64,000 bases of DNA from Paraphysomonas bandaiensis (taxonomy: Eukaryota > Chrysophyceae). Under the pieces are notes generated by a model that did not search any database, was not told the origin of the DNA, and worked only from the letters and a program-made list of their open reading frames with translations. The position numbers and the translations under genes are program-made. Within the stretch, counting starts at the first letter, position 1, and each line of letters begins with the position of its first letter. The stretch is taken from NCBI GenBank assembly GCA_965644295.1, contig CBFFRP010000297.1, positions 992,001-1,056,000 on the forward strand. Direction: 5' to 3'. This document shows, piece after piece, positions 12,201-23,015 of this stretch.

Positions 12201-14142
12201 TCATCAAGATTATCAGCTTTTTCCGAAGAAAAAATTCGAGTAAAACGTATTTCTTTTGCTAAGGAGGGAATTTCTTGAGTCATTTCGTCGAAAGGTCGAC
12301 TAGGTCGCGTATCAAGCGCAGTTTTCACAGCGGAAGGGGGACATTTCTTCAGCTGTTGGGCATCTCTCGCAGACAAGTACGCAAATCGCGAAAATACATA
12401 CGATTGGTTGTTGGCAACAAGGCGCAACAATTTGAATGCTATTGCCCGCTCGTAAGGCTTACACATATCAAGTTCGTAACATCTATCTGGACGAGTCATG
12501 TCGAACTTACTGTTGCTATCTTTCACTGCAAAAAATACACAATACCGGCACATTATTCCATGAAATACTCAAAGTGATAGGTGCGTAACACACAAGCCAG
12601 CCACGCAATACTTACTCAGAAAATTGCATCCTGTCGCAGACACTTTTACTCGACTACCAGCAACGAAAGGAATCTGCATTAATATGCGGCCCCCACCTTC
12701 TCCAATCTGCAATAGCCTTTAAAATACATATAAGCTTCCAATCTATTCACAGTACATACCGGGTTCCCATCCATCTGAACTCGGCGTAAAGAAAAGTTTT
12801 CTTCTACTGCAACGCAAATGGTGAAGCAACCAGTGTGATTAATACTATTGTTCGCCAATAGGAGGGTTTGAATCGTCTGATTTTTCAGAATTGCTGAACC
12901 AAGTATCTCTGACGCATCTCTACCCATACCATTGTAAGACAGGTCAAGATAAGTCAGGTGCGTATTTCCACCAATCGAAGCCGCTAACGTACTAGCCCCA
13001 TCAAGGCGAATCATGTTCCAAGCAAGACTCAGCGACAGTAGGCCTGTAGAATTGGACGACAGTAGCTCCCCAATAGCTTCCCCTCCAGTCACAAGGTCTG
13101 GTTGAACCGTATTCAGGTTCTCTGCGTTCCCAATTAAATTATTAGAAAGGTTCAATTCCTCCAGAACAGTGTTCCCTGCCAACGCTCCAACAAACATGTG
13201 GCACTCAAAGTCATCCACGTCTGCCTTCCGGAGTGTGAGCTTACGTAGCCCGCACTGTGAGGTGTGCAAAAAGCGAGCCAACGCCTCCGCAGTATCTCCG
13301 TCAATGTCGTTATCTGATAGATCCAATGAAGTCAACTCAGGCAAAGCAGTGATTGCTTGGACTATAGCCCGCAACGACACATCTGTTAGGTTGTTGTCCG
13401 CGAGGTTTATCGACCGTACTAATGGTAGTTCGGGAAGCGTCTCAGCAAAAAGATTTCCAAATTCGTCTCCCATCCCCATATGCTGCAGATTCAACTCGTC
13501 GGTAACTTTCTTTCGGAGTATGAATGACATCCGTGGGTTAACTTTCCCCCTTATACAACTCGTTAAGTACTTGGAGCGAGGAGAAATTGCCCGACCATCT
13601 TCAGCATCATGCCTAACTGCAGATGCATCAAACGTACTTGCAGATATTTCATCGTTAAGTTCTGTATTTTCAGTTTCTTTTTCCTCCTCTGGACTGTCAT
13701 ATAAATCATCAACATCTAATCGTTGTGGAGCAAATGGAAACTCAAGTGCTGTTTTAGAAGGACAATCAAAACGTGTTTTCTCCTGTAATTCTTTACCATC
13801 AGGATCTACAAGAGCTCGTTGCTGATATAACCATTGAAATCTATTAGAACACTCGATACGTGCATTCTCACCAAAGTAATGATCAATCTGTATCATTCCC
13901 TCATGTTGATTACCTTCTTCTGCATAACTGGGTGGTTTAAGGATACTACGACTGTCTTTTATAGTACTAATTGCACTACTTCCTAATATACCACTAAACT
14001 TACTGAGTATACGACTATTTTGTTTGTATTCTTGTATGGATATCTCATCTGAGATATCATCATCAAAGATATCATAATCATCTGTATGGAAATTGATTTC
14101 ATCAGTAATTGTAGTAGTTAATATGCCTGGATGATCTTCCAT
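9254..14142 (-). CDS. Large leucine-rich repeat and EF-hand protein
   Basis: Six exons join in phase: 14142-12760, 12706-12616, 12525-11978, 11927-9861, 9810-9718 and 9670-9254, giving 1532 residues. Residues 1-200 are acidic and disordered. Residues about 240-500 are RNase-inhibitor-type LRRs (LxxLxLSxNxIG, NLADNNLTD). A helical linker leads to paired EF-hands with canonical loops DADGSGSLDREE (near 630) and DIDGSGTLEMDE (near 666). The second loop is completed across an intron, which supports the model. The remaining 850 residues are of no recognised family; they have acidic and basic stretches and a Lys-rich tail. The two large open frames abut at 12679, but a GT-AG intron at 12707-12759 joins them (LRR end MDGNP to IGEGGGR), so this is one gene. 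A calcium-responsive scaffold is inferred; flagellar association is possible but unproven. Confidence 0.82.
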
Positions 14143-14732
14143 AGTATTATACAGTGTTAATGTATGATAATGTATGTACAAGTCGAGTCGTGGTATACAC
14201 AGTCTCGTGTGTTTATAGGTATGTATATACAGATAGCATGATGATATATAGCAGTACAATGCACGTATGATACATACATATAGCAAATTAGTGTAGTATA
14301 ATAAAATGAAGTGAAATGAAGTGTATTTTCTTCTATTCACTTCACTTCATTCTAACACTTCTTGATTCCCTGACACATTTTGACGTTATATATACGGTAT
14401 GTATGTACACTACACAACACAACACAACTGTAGATGTCCGTACTATATACAGACATACGGTCTAAGATGGAGTACAGCACAATACGGCTAAAATACAATG
14501 GTGACTGCTATTGCTATTCTGTCATATACACAGCGTGTATATGTGTGTGCGTGTATACCATATACAATATACACATGCATGTATGAGTGTGTATAGTACT
14601 ATTCGCCCCACATACACCCAGGAGGGATACACGCATCTAGCTCTCTATATATACTGTTCAGTGTTATATTATATACACTCCACTCAGTTTCTAGTTTACA
14701 ATCTTTATCACATTAATAAGAAATTTATTACC

Positions 14733-15603
14733 ATGTCTTGGGAAGGAGATGATAGAGATACGAATCCTTTTGCGGTAAGTTACGTTGTAATAGCCTATAT
14801 TTCATGCGAGGGATTAACTGTGTCATAGAGTCGACAACAACACAATAATCCTCTCCTGGGAGCCCATGCAAACTCATCATCAGAATCACCTGAGTGGTTA
14901 GAAGATCCACAAGCTGCTGGTGGTGATGCTGGTCCCACAGATCCGTGAGTTCCCTCTATTGGTAGTGTGCTATTGTAACATGTCTTTAGGGAGGTTCCAA
15001 AGATGATATTCTACACACGTATCATCAATTTGGTGCTTAGCATATGCATGTTGCTGGCATCACTACTGAGCCTTGTTACCACTGAGAGTATTACGACTGG
15101 GGTCTTGGCATGCTATGTGGTTGTCATGTCGTGCCTTTTGTGTTGCTACGAAACCCACTTGAAACAAGTTTCGAAAGTCATTGCTCTCAATTTTGGTTTC
15201 CTTTTCAGTGCAAAATCTAGATGCATTTTTATGGTATTCGTCGCGAGCCTATTGTTTTCATTTAGCTTGTTTGGGAAGTTAATCGGGTGTGCTATGCTTG
15301 CAAACGCTGCCTTAAATGTGTATGTGATCGTCAAACATCCGACATTCGAGGATGCTCAGCGACAGAGTGCACAGAAAGACATATCTGACTTTTTAGCAGC
15401 TCATCCTGGCCTCGCCAAGCAAGCGATGGCAATGGGTGTTCAAGCTGGTAGCGACTTCGCAAGGGAAAACCCAGGTGTGTGTTGTGTATTGCATGTAACC
15501 ATTATATAATCTCCAAATTGTTTATATAGAAATGGCTAGACAAGGTGCTGAAACTGTAGTACGTGAGAGCATGAATTCAAAAGGCACATATATCCAGGTT
15601 TAG
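14733..15603 (+). CDS. TVP15/COPI-associated-type four-helix Golgi membrane protein
   Basis: Four exons join in phase: 14733-14774, 14829-14944, 14990-15474 and 15530-15603, giving 238 residues. The first 50 residues are polar (MSWEGDDRDTNPFA) and likely cytosolic. Four hydrophobic segments follow between about residues 57 and 155 (FYTRIINLVLSICML, LACYVVVMSCLL, IFMVFVASLLFSFSLF, CAMLANAALNVYVIV). A cytosolic tail after KHPTFEDAQ is helical. Order, spacing and the FYxRxxNLxxS start match the COPI-associated/TVP15 family of late-Golgi vesicle proteins of unknown biochemistry; this rests on pattern recognition only. The stop falls right after the small last exon. The gene is divergent from the LRR/EF-hand gene, with about 590 bp of AT-rich promoter between them. 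Confidence 0.65.
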
Positions 15604-16992
15604 TTATTTTCACTATATTAGAATTCGTGTTTGGCCGCATTAGTTGTGAATATATGAGGTGTCAACTTGTGAGGATAATAAGCAATTAGCATTTCGTATC
15701 TGCTTCTTGTTGCATATAGTGCTTTATTTAGACAACTAGCCCACAGATTACCGATGGCTACCCCCTTAATCACGATTCTGTTGAAGTAATTATTCAAGGA
15801 AAGTGTGGTACGATGTGGTGTTTATTTTAGTTTTTAAAGCGACAGAGGTCGTCATTCAAGTATTTTATTATCTAATCATGATTATGCTCGCATGTACTAG
15901 TTACGTCTTGAAGAATAATCCCCATATAGTAGATAGCAGAAAGGACTAACGGTCAAAGTAACCAATGGGGCATTCAGCAATTTCGAAAATCGAAATATAT
16001 GCAGATATACAGACATAGACCTTAAGTTCTCTCAATGCTGACTTTTTATTTCTCAATAATGCTTGCTATGATGTGTATTGATCAAATCCGTTGTGTGAAT
16101 TGTGAATATACCAGCGTAGGCTGTTTCGTAATAATACTAGCAAGTCACTTCTATAGAAATGTGGCATTCGTTATGTATGTCTTTTGTTAAAACATATACT
16201 GCCCCATTCCTAGAGTGTGCCGTGTTTATTGAACTAAGCAATGAATAGATTTTATTAAAATCCAGGTGCCAAAGCAAGCTCCAGCTACATCTGCACTATA
16301 CTTGCATAGTCCATACATAATTACAAAACGTGGATGCTTTCTTTTTCAAAGTTATGATTTACATATAGCAACTACGTCAGAGGTGACCGATTCTGTATTA
16401 GTATATAGTATATATCATATTCTTTGGTGCGACTGCAATGCAACTTCCCCAACTCGTTTTTTAATAAACATCACAATCTCTAGTACTTATTAAATGGAAC
16501 TCATTCATAGTATTCACAAGGATGGAGGATATATGCAAGATGCATAAGTGACTTCATAGTTCGATTATCAGCTTAATATTTTAAGGAAGGGGTGGAATGA
16601 TATCTGCAGTGATATTGCATGTAGATACCAAAAAAAACAGGCTTTGTCTAGAAAACCAAAGATTTTTAAAATTTTACTTCATTTTTGTGTTCCAAAAACA
16701 GCAGTATTTTAGATATCTTTTCATAAAACACGAATTTTAAGACAATTATATAGGCCAATGAAAGTATGATATTAGTATTATGGCTATTTTAATTGGCTCA
16801 GTAATTGTCCAACACATCAACAGTGTTGCATAGCAGTGTTAGAGCAGCATTATATGCATATATATATATATATACAGTACATACATGATGATCTCATAGA
16901 TTATAAGTATTCATCTGCTTTGAATTGATTCCATACTTATATCTATCTTATGTTTCTTGATGAGATATAATCAGGACATTCATTAAAGTGTT
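15604..16992. other. Intergenic, no gene seen
   Basis: About 1.4 kb lies between the TVP15-like gene and the kinase. Only short chance frames occur. 16850-16875 is a TA-dinucleotide run. A/T-homopolymer-rich sequence at 16620-16740 resembles in style, but does not match, the palindromic repeats near 19.8 and 32.1 kb. Confidence 0.5.
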
Positions 16993-18458
16993 ATGGGCTG
17001 TATATTAAGCTGTATTGACTGGTTATGTCCATCATCAGAGTATTTACTTATACCTGAAGGTTAAATACATGATTTCATTACATTTATTGTTTTAATTTCT
17101 TTGAACAGATGCATCAGATAGAAAAGACATTGAGGTAGTTACTATAATAATAAGTTATTAGATAATCTGCTTTACATATAGGCGTCTATACCCTCGAATG
17201 TACCTACTCCTCCTATGAGAAGTATACAATCCATAGTTTATGTTATAGTAGTAACGTGTTTTGTGCGTATAGAGGGTGGATATTATGATGATTATGTTAT
17301 GGCCAACAAGCTAGGTGAAGGGTCGTTTTCCGTTGTTAAAATGGCATTCAATAAGGTCTTGTTGAGCCATTCCCAATGCTTTTTTAATGATAAATCAGCA
17401 AACTGGAGAATCTGCAGCAGTAAAGATTATAAATAAACGTCGTCTTGCGAAAGGACCTCAAACTACTCTACTCTGGATGGAGATCAATATTCTACGTGAC
17501 ATGAACCATCCTAATATTGTCAAGTGAGCACCATACTTTGCATCATTATAAAGATTTACCGTGAGTCAACAGACTATATGACGTTTATGAGGAAGGACCG
17601 AGCTACCTCATCGTTACAGAACTGGTCCAAGGTGGTGAATTGTTCGATTGTATTGTACGTAGGACGTACTACTCCGAGAGTAGTGCCCGGAAAATTATCA
17701 CCCAAATTTTGGATGCGGTGGACTACCTTCATAACACCGTCGCAATTGTACACAGGTACTCTACACATCTATATACTTAGAGATCTAAATTAAAATATTA
17801 CGTGTGTAGGGATATTAAACCCGAGAACATTCTTATTACAACAGGTAAGGGTGTGGCTCGAATGCACTAATCTCTATAGACCAGCTGTACATAACTCTAA
17901 ATACCAACAGACTGTGAAAACGGTATTATAAAACTTGCGGACTTTGGTTTTGCAAAAAAAATTTCTGATCTAACAGAGTCGGAAGTAATGCTGGGAACAC
18001 CAGCATATATTGCACCTGAGATTCTCAACGGCCGCCCGTATGGTCCTGAAGTTGACATATGGAGCCTAGGAGTAATATGCTACATACTTCTCAGCGGACA
18101 GCCACCGTTTCAGGATGAGGATGACATTGGGTTATATCATCAGATCGAATCTGGTGCGTATGACTTTACACAGAGTGAGTGGTCAGCTGTATCACCCTCT
18201 GCAGTAAATTTTGTCATCTGCATGTTGACTGTAAGTCAGTCTAAACGGTACAAAATAGCTCAGCTGAAGCAGCACCATTGGATAACACAATCATCTGAGT
18301 ATGAGTGTAGTTGCCGTGACATATGTCTGGATCACCTCAGGAGATACCATGCTCGCAAAAAGTTAAAAGGAGCTGTAAACCTAGTAATTGCAACTAACAG
18401 GTTGGGTAGGGGTAAAACGTATCAAACTTCTCCTAATACGAACGGTGGTCAGTCGTGA
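16993..18458 (+). CDS. CaM-kinase-like Ser/Thr protein kinase with N-terminal MGC acylation motif
   Basis: Eight exons join in phase: 16993-17059, 17109-17134, 17182-17221, 17273-17355, 17399-17523, 17573-17755, 17810-17844 and 17911-18458, giving 368 residues. The start gives MGCILSC, a Gly2/Cys3 context typical of N-myristoylation plus palmitoylation, so membrane anchoring is inferred. All kinase motifs are present: GEGSFS (59-64), AVKII with Lys81, HRD (174-176) split by an intron, DIKPEN, DFG (197-199), GTPAYIAPE (215-223) and DIWSLGVICYILLSG. After the kinase core, a basic amphipathic stretch (LRRYHARKKLKGAVNLV) matches the autoinhibitory/calmodulin-binding helix of CaMK I/II. The large frame at 17215 reads through an intron (17222-17272) and falsely suggests a signal peptide. 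The short exons 1-3 are the least certain part. Confidence 0.85.
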
Positions 18459-18809
18459 GTGAGGTATAAGTAGGTATGATACTGACGAAGAATTTTATTG
18501 AAACTTCTAAACTTTGATTTATATAAATTGATGAAAGTGAATATATACACATCAGTCTTGTAATAAATATGTTTTGATTTATACACATAGGAGTATTAAA
18601 AATAGGAGCATGTAATATATGATCTTTGTTTCGATTCTATATTCTCAGTCGGACTCTCCTGTATATATATATTGAAAGTCTTATTATTAGCAATAGGCGT
18701 TAAAAGCCTGCACCGATGCATTTCGTAGCTAGATGAATGCTAGACAAACTAGTTAGACCTCTACCTGTAACTAATCAGTACATCAGTACACACTTTTTTT
18801 ATCCAACTA

Positions 18810-19200
18810 TTTAACGCTACGGATGCTGCTTGTGCGTCGCCGCAAGCACCAAGGTACGACCATTTCCGCTCTGAGTTCTTAAGGTGAACATCCCGGATGC
18901 TTGACTTCAGCAGGTTACCCTTCAGGTGGGCCCTGTCCCGGATGCCCTTGAGGAGGGCTCATTCCCGGATGCCTGTTTATTCGTCAGGGCCCAAAGACGT
19001 CTACACAAGTGACACTTATTGGTGTCCCTTGTTCCATACAAGCATTCGGCTATGAGTGGGCAAAAGAATATCTGCTGACTATGTTTGCGGCTCACGTTAG
19101 TTTCCTAGAGAGAGTCTCTCCGGTACTTATCCCCCAGAACACCACGAAATGGTGCGAGACCTAAAAACCTGATGTTGTCAAGGTGAGAGAAGATGGAAGA
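18810..19200 (-). repeat. Dispersed repeat family with recurring CATCCGGG motif, copy 1
   Basis: The reverse complement aligns with 41090-41560. Shared blocks include GCCCACTCATAGCC, CAAGGGACAC, TAAACAGGCATCCGGGAATG, TGAAGTCAAGCATCCGGG and GGAAACTAAC. It is GC-richer than its surroundings. CATCCGGG occurs three times within about 100 bp. No open frame, poly-A tail, tRNA-like promoter or terminal repeats could be made out. It is probably a non-autonomous mobile element of unknown class. Confidence 0.75.
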
Positions 19201-19794
19201 TGCTATAGTAAATGTACAACTAGTAAATGTTAACTTGATAGCTCGTGTTTAGGTATTTCACTCCAAGAAATACTCTTGTTGAGTATAGATGGCAAGTCAA
19301 AAAGTGCTTTACAGATCAAACACATTTCCTTAAAGTCAAATAGTCCAACAATAATAAAATGACATATGAGATATATACACAACAAACATGTTCTTACCGG
19401 ATACTCCTTCGCTCATGTCTCTGTTGTCTATAATATGAGTATGAGTGTATTAATGAGTAACTGACTCTGACAAAGACAACAAACACTCCATAAGAACATA
19501 TCATGCATATCAACCATTATAATTCATGCATGATCTTGATCTCTGCTGCATATGATTATTATCCGTATGGGCAGTCAGCATCTCATTTTTCGGAAATAAA
19601 TTGAAGTAAATATACTCTATATTACTGCTATACAACTACGTCTAGAATACAGATAATTGTTGCCTCAATAACAGAGGTATCTTGGAACAAAAATACACAA
19701 AGGATGCCGATACGTCAGCCATATCTAGATATGCAGACAGCCACATCAGTGTACACTATAATGTATGGACATATAAAGTAAATACCGCAGTTTA

Positions 19795-19915
19795 TTTCAT
19801 AAAAAGTCATCGTTTTTTCAGTGAAAAGTGAAAAAAAGTGACTTTTCGATGAAAAAACGATGACTTTTCAATAAAATAATAAACAAATCAATAAAATCGA
19901 CATGCACAACACTTC
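19795..19915. repeat. Palindromic (fold-back) repeat, copy 1
   Basis: Perfect 19-bp arms AAAAGTCATCGTTTTTTCA (19802-19820) and their reverse complement (19850-19868) flank a 29-bp core. The flanks TTTATTTCAT and CAAATCAATAAAATCGA are shared in the same orientation with the copy near 32.1 kb, but the core there is reverse-complemented. This suggests a small fold-back or MITE-like element. Confidence 0.75.
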
Positions 19916-20170
19916 CTGTGTATGTAGCATACAATATGTTAGGCAAAAAATCACCCTTTTTTGTAGATCAAAAAACAGCATACAACTAAAAATCCTGAAG
20001 TTTTTGCATATTCTTACAAATAGAATTCTTAGAAAAAATTATTTCCAGGAATCCTAAAATTGGATTCATGTGATGATCATTCTGCATATACACAATGCAG
20101 ACTTATCCATACATCAGAAGATACATTCCATATCACAAACACAGTGCAGACAAGTTCTAAAAACAATATA

Positions 20171-21289
20171 ATGGCCGTCAATATGAAAACTCCTAATGGC
20201 AATGACATTGACAAGTATGACGAAGAGCTAAGACACTTTCGAGCGTCTTATCTCTATCCGTATACAGTTGACTATAAGACACTAGGGAGAGAGTCTTTCA
20301 TTCAGCACGCAGCGATGCAGTCTGGAATAGCAGCTGGAAGTAAAGAATATGCTATTTACAGAGCACTCTCCTCCTTTGTGACTAAGTTCTGTTCCTGCCT
20401 TTTACACGGTGCCACCATGCAAGCAAAGAGTGATGATCCGAATGTAAGAGAGAAAAAATTTAATGAGTTATTCACAACTAGTTTTGTGGTTGGTACCGCT
20501 CCTACCCTATTTGCCGAGTTGCTTGCCCATTTTGGATTGGAGCACGCGGTTGAGAGTTGTGTTGCTTATTTCACTTCCGCGTGTGCGAATGGTCCTCATG
20601 CTCATATATTCAATATGTCCTGCAAAGTATTTGCTGATACATGTTTAGCTGGCACCGTGGGTGTTACTACTACTCTCCTCTCCTTTATAATGCAGACACT
20701 GGTGCAGTATCTTCGCAAAGAAAGCATTACAATTGGGGACAACATAGTCACTGGATTGCTACTTGGGGTGTCTGCTGGAATTTGTACCTTTCTAATAAAA
20801 GGTTTTTTGGGTGTATTCGTAGGGGGGCTGATGGCTCAGGCGATAACAGATTTGCGATTGCGTGCTCAAAGATCTGATAAAAGCGTACTTAGTTTTATGG
20901 GAAACACCATTTATTATGTAAGAGAATATTGTACATTCTTCCGTATAAAATGAGTCATACTAATGATGTAGGCTGTACGTTATTATCCAAACACACTCGT
21001 TGGATTATTTTACTCCCCCCTTCCGAACCGGAAATATGACTACGACGGGCCTTTCTCTGATCTGATGGCGTGTGGTATATGTTTTGAGCTCATGTATGAT
21101 GCATCTCGTCTCAATGGTCATTGCTACTGTAAGCGCTGTATTTTGCGACGAGTGAGAGATACAGGTCGCGACTGCAGCAATATTCCCACAACGGAGGACG
21201 ATATTATTCCAGCAGCGGAATTGAATGCTATCATCAAGACGTTTGCAACGGAGAATAATATCTCCACTGTTTTGATTGAGGACGTTTAA
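20171..21289 (+). CDS. Multi-pass membrane protein with C-terminal RING/U-box-like module
   Basis: Two exons, 20171-20917 and 20972-21289, join in phase to give 354 residues. The 54-nt intron (GTAAGA to TGTAG) contains an ACTAAT branch-like site. ATG at 20171 is the first in-frame Met. The central part has several hydrophobic segments (TSFVVGTAPTLFAELLA, LAGTVGVTTTLLSFIM, IVTGLLLGVSAGICTFLI, GFLGVFVGGLMAQA). The C-terminal 75 residues start CGICFELMYDASRLNGHCYC and end with an IPAAELNAIIKTF-like stretch. This has the spacing of a U-box/RING hybrid, with cysteine pairs at both ends of the first loop. A membrane-bound ubiquitin ligase is inferred. The membrane part matches no family I can name. 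Without splicing, the two frames would appear as separate genes. Confidence 0.68.
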
Positions 21290-22703
21290 TCGCCCAGCAA
21301 TGAAACTCTTGAGGACTTAAGCCTGGTCTATGAGAGCGCTTAAATTTGAGTAATTCTAATATTTAATATTTAATGATGTGATGAAACAAATTATATTTAT
21401 ACTTGCACAAGCTATTTCCATGACTACTCGGCGGGAAATAACTATATAGTAATGTTGACAATTTATAAGTGTGCTCCATTTCTATTACGTAGCTAGTGTT
21501 TGTGTTGAATATTACTTTAGCACACGGTAAGAATTTCTCCCTTCTTTTATCATCATCACATTTATGTAGAAAAATCAACACCTCGTCATATGCTATTCCT
21601 TCAGCATCCTTCTGTGGTAGGGGTACATTGGTTGTAGCTACTGTATGGAAATTCGGGGATATATAGGTTTGAGTTGACCTAACATAAGGGATGTAAGTTT
21701 ATATTGTTATTCCCTTATGTACGTTGATTTTTATTTTGTTTTACTAGTGTTAATTGTTGAAGACTTATTTCCTCTTACAGAAAGCACGATACATATTATA
21801 GCTATGCCTGCTAGATATTAGTATTTCAAAATTATGCAGATATAACTAGGTAGTAGTTTTTTTGCACTCTATACATTCGTATGGTATATGCTCCATGTGT
21901 ATAAAAGTCATAGTGTCTCCATATAACTTATAACTTATAACTTATATATGACAATATAGAATGGTAGCAGTAGATATGACATAAATTTTTAAATGACAAT
22001 GAATGATGACCGATGTTGATCACAATTTAGTAGAGATTATACTTCGGGTGATTGAGCCTCGCCATATCATGACTAACATTGACGGTCTTATCATTCCTGT
22101 TCATGTGCACAGATGATGTAGAGTAGGAGATAGTCTTTTTACAACACCCAACACTACACTTAACTCTTCTTACTCTTAAACTCTCAACTCTTAACTTTGC
22201 TACTTCTATCTTCTCAACTTCTGCTATATCTAAAAATCTACCTATATATCTCCGAATATCTAATTCTAGAAGCGCCATAAATAGCTAGTTTTCTACTTCC
22301 AGAAATAATCATGTAGAATATCCGTACTTCTATATCACCCTACAGAATACCTACGTATACCATCAATACTGTACTGTTTACCGTAAGCGTCCGTTACGTA
22401 CTTATGTACACTCCAACTCTATATCTGACGTTAATACTCGTATCTTCGTATCCTCTAATCTACATCTCATAACTACCATCTAGATCTATCTCTTCTCATA
22501 GGACAACCTACATTACTTCTTCCTTATTCTTGTGCCATAACAAACCTCCTAAATCACCCATACTTGTCATATTGACAATTGACCATTTTCAGATGATTAA
22601 GATCGTTGTAAGAGAAGTTTAATTTAGTCAAACTAGATGGATTACTTTATTAGAATTGTATACACAATTGTGTGTGTTGTCATGTAACACATGTCAACAA
22701 CAT
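21290..22703. other. Intergenic, no gene seen
   Basis: The stretch includes a pyrimidine-rich part (22130-22560) and several short chance frames. An 83-codon minus-strand frame at 22027-22278 has no support from composition or motif. The copia element begins at 22709, preceded by its target duplication. Confidence 0.5.
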
Positions 22704-22708
22704 GATAA

Positions 22709-23015
22709 TATTGAACTACAACCAACTCCTACGTGCGTACTTGAAGTTTGGTAAAGTCAATCGCTAGTAGTTATCCTGTATTCTATGTAGCAATGAAATA
22801 CAGAATATACATGACTACAGTATAGGAGTAGCTATTACAAGTATACAAAGAAACTGAAAATATAGTAGCTGTTAAAGATATGATTTGTAGAACAGAATGT
22901 TGATGTTGGTAAATGACGTGGTTCCTAACTCACAGGGCTACAACATCATAAACTTACTATATCTCCTATAATATCAATCAGTCAATATTGCACTAACTAA
23001 AAGCGTAAATTAATA
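22709..23015 (+). repeat. 5' LTR of copia element
   Basis: 307 bp, TATTGAACTAC...GTAAATTAATA, with terminal TATT/AATA inverted repeats. No mismatch to the 3' copy at 27582-27888 was found by reading. Its last base coincides with the first base of the gag start codon. Confidence 0.93.

Larger units (their letters stand above)
18459..20170. other. Intergenic with two dispersed repeats
   Basis: No gene is supported. It contains a copy of the CATCCGGG-motif repeat (about 18810-19200) and a palindromic repeat (19795-19915), both described separately. The 250 bp before 20171 is AT-rich promoter-like DNA. Confidence 0.55.

Noticed and set aside
12677-12681. Two minus-strand frames overlapping as TAATG, like a translationally coupled pair
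   Set aside because: A GT-AG intron at 12707-12759 bypasses the stop, and phase then runs through to the EF-hand exons with sensible LRR sequence. It is one gene.
17215-17436. Signal-peptide-like start of the kinase
   Set aside because: The hydrophobic stretch is intron 17222-17272 read as coding. The upstream exons give a continuous phase from MGC.
22027-22278. 83-codon minus-strand frame
   Set aside because: No recognised motif, pyrimidine-rich DNA, and no splice or promoter context.
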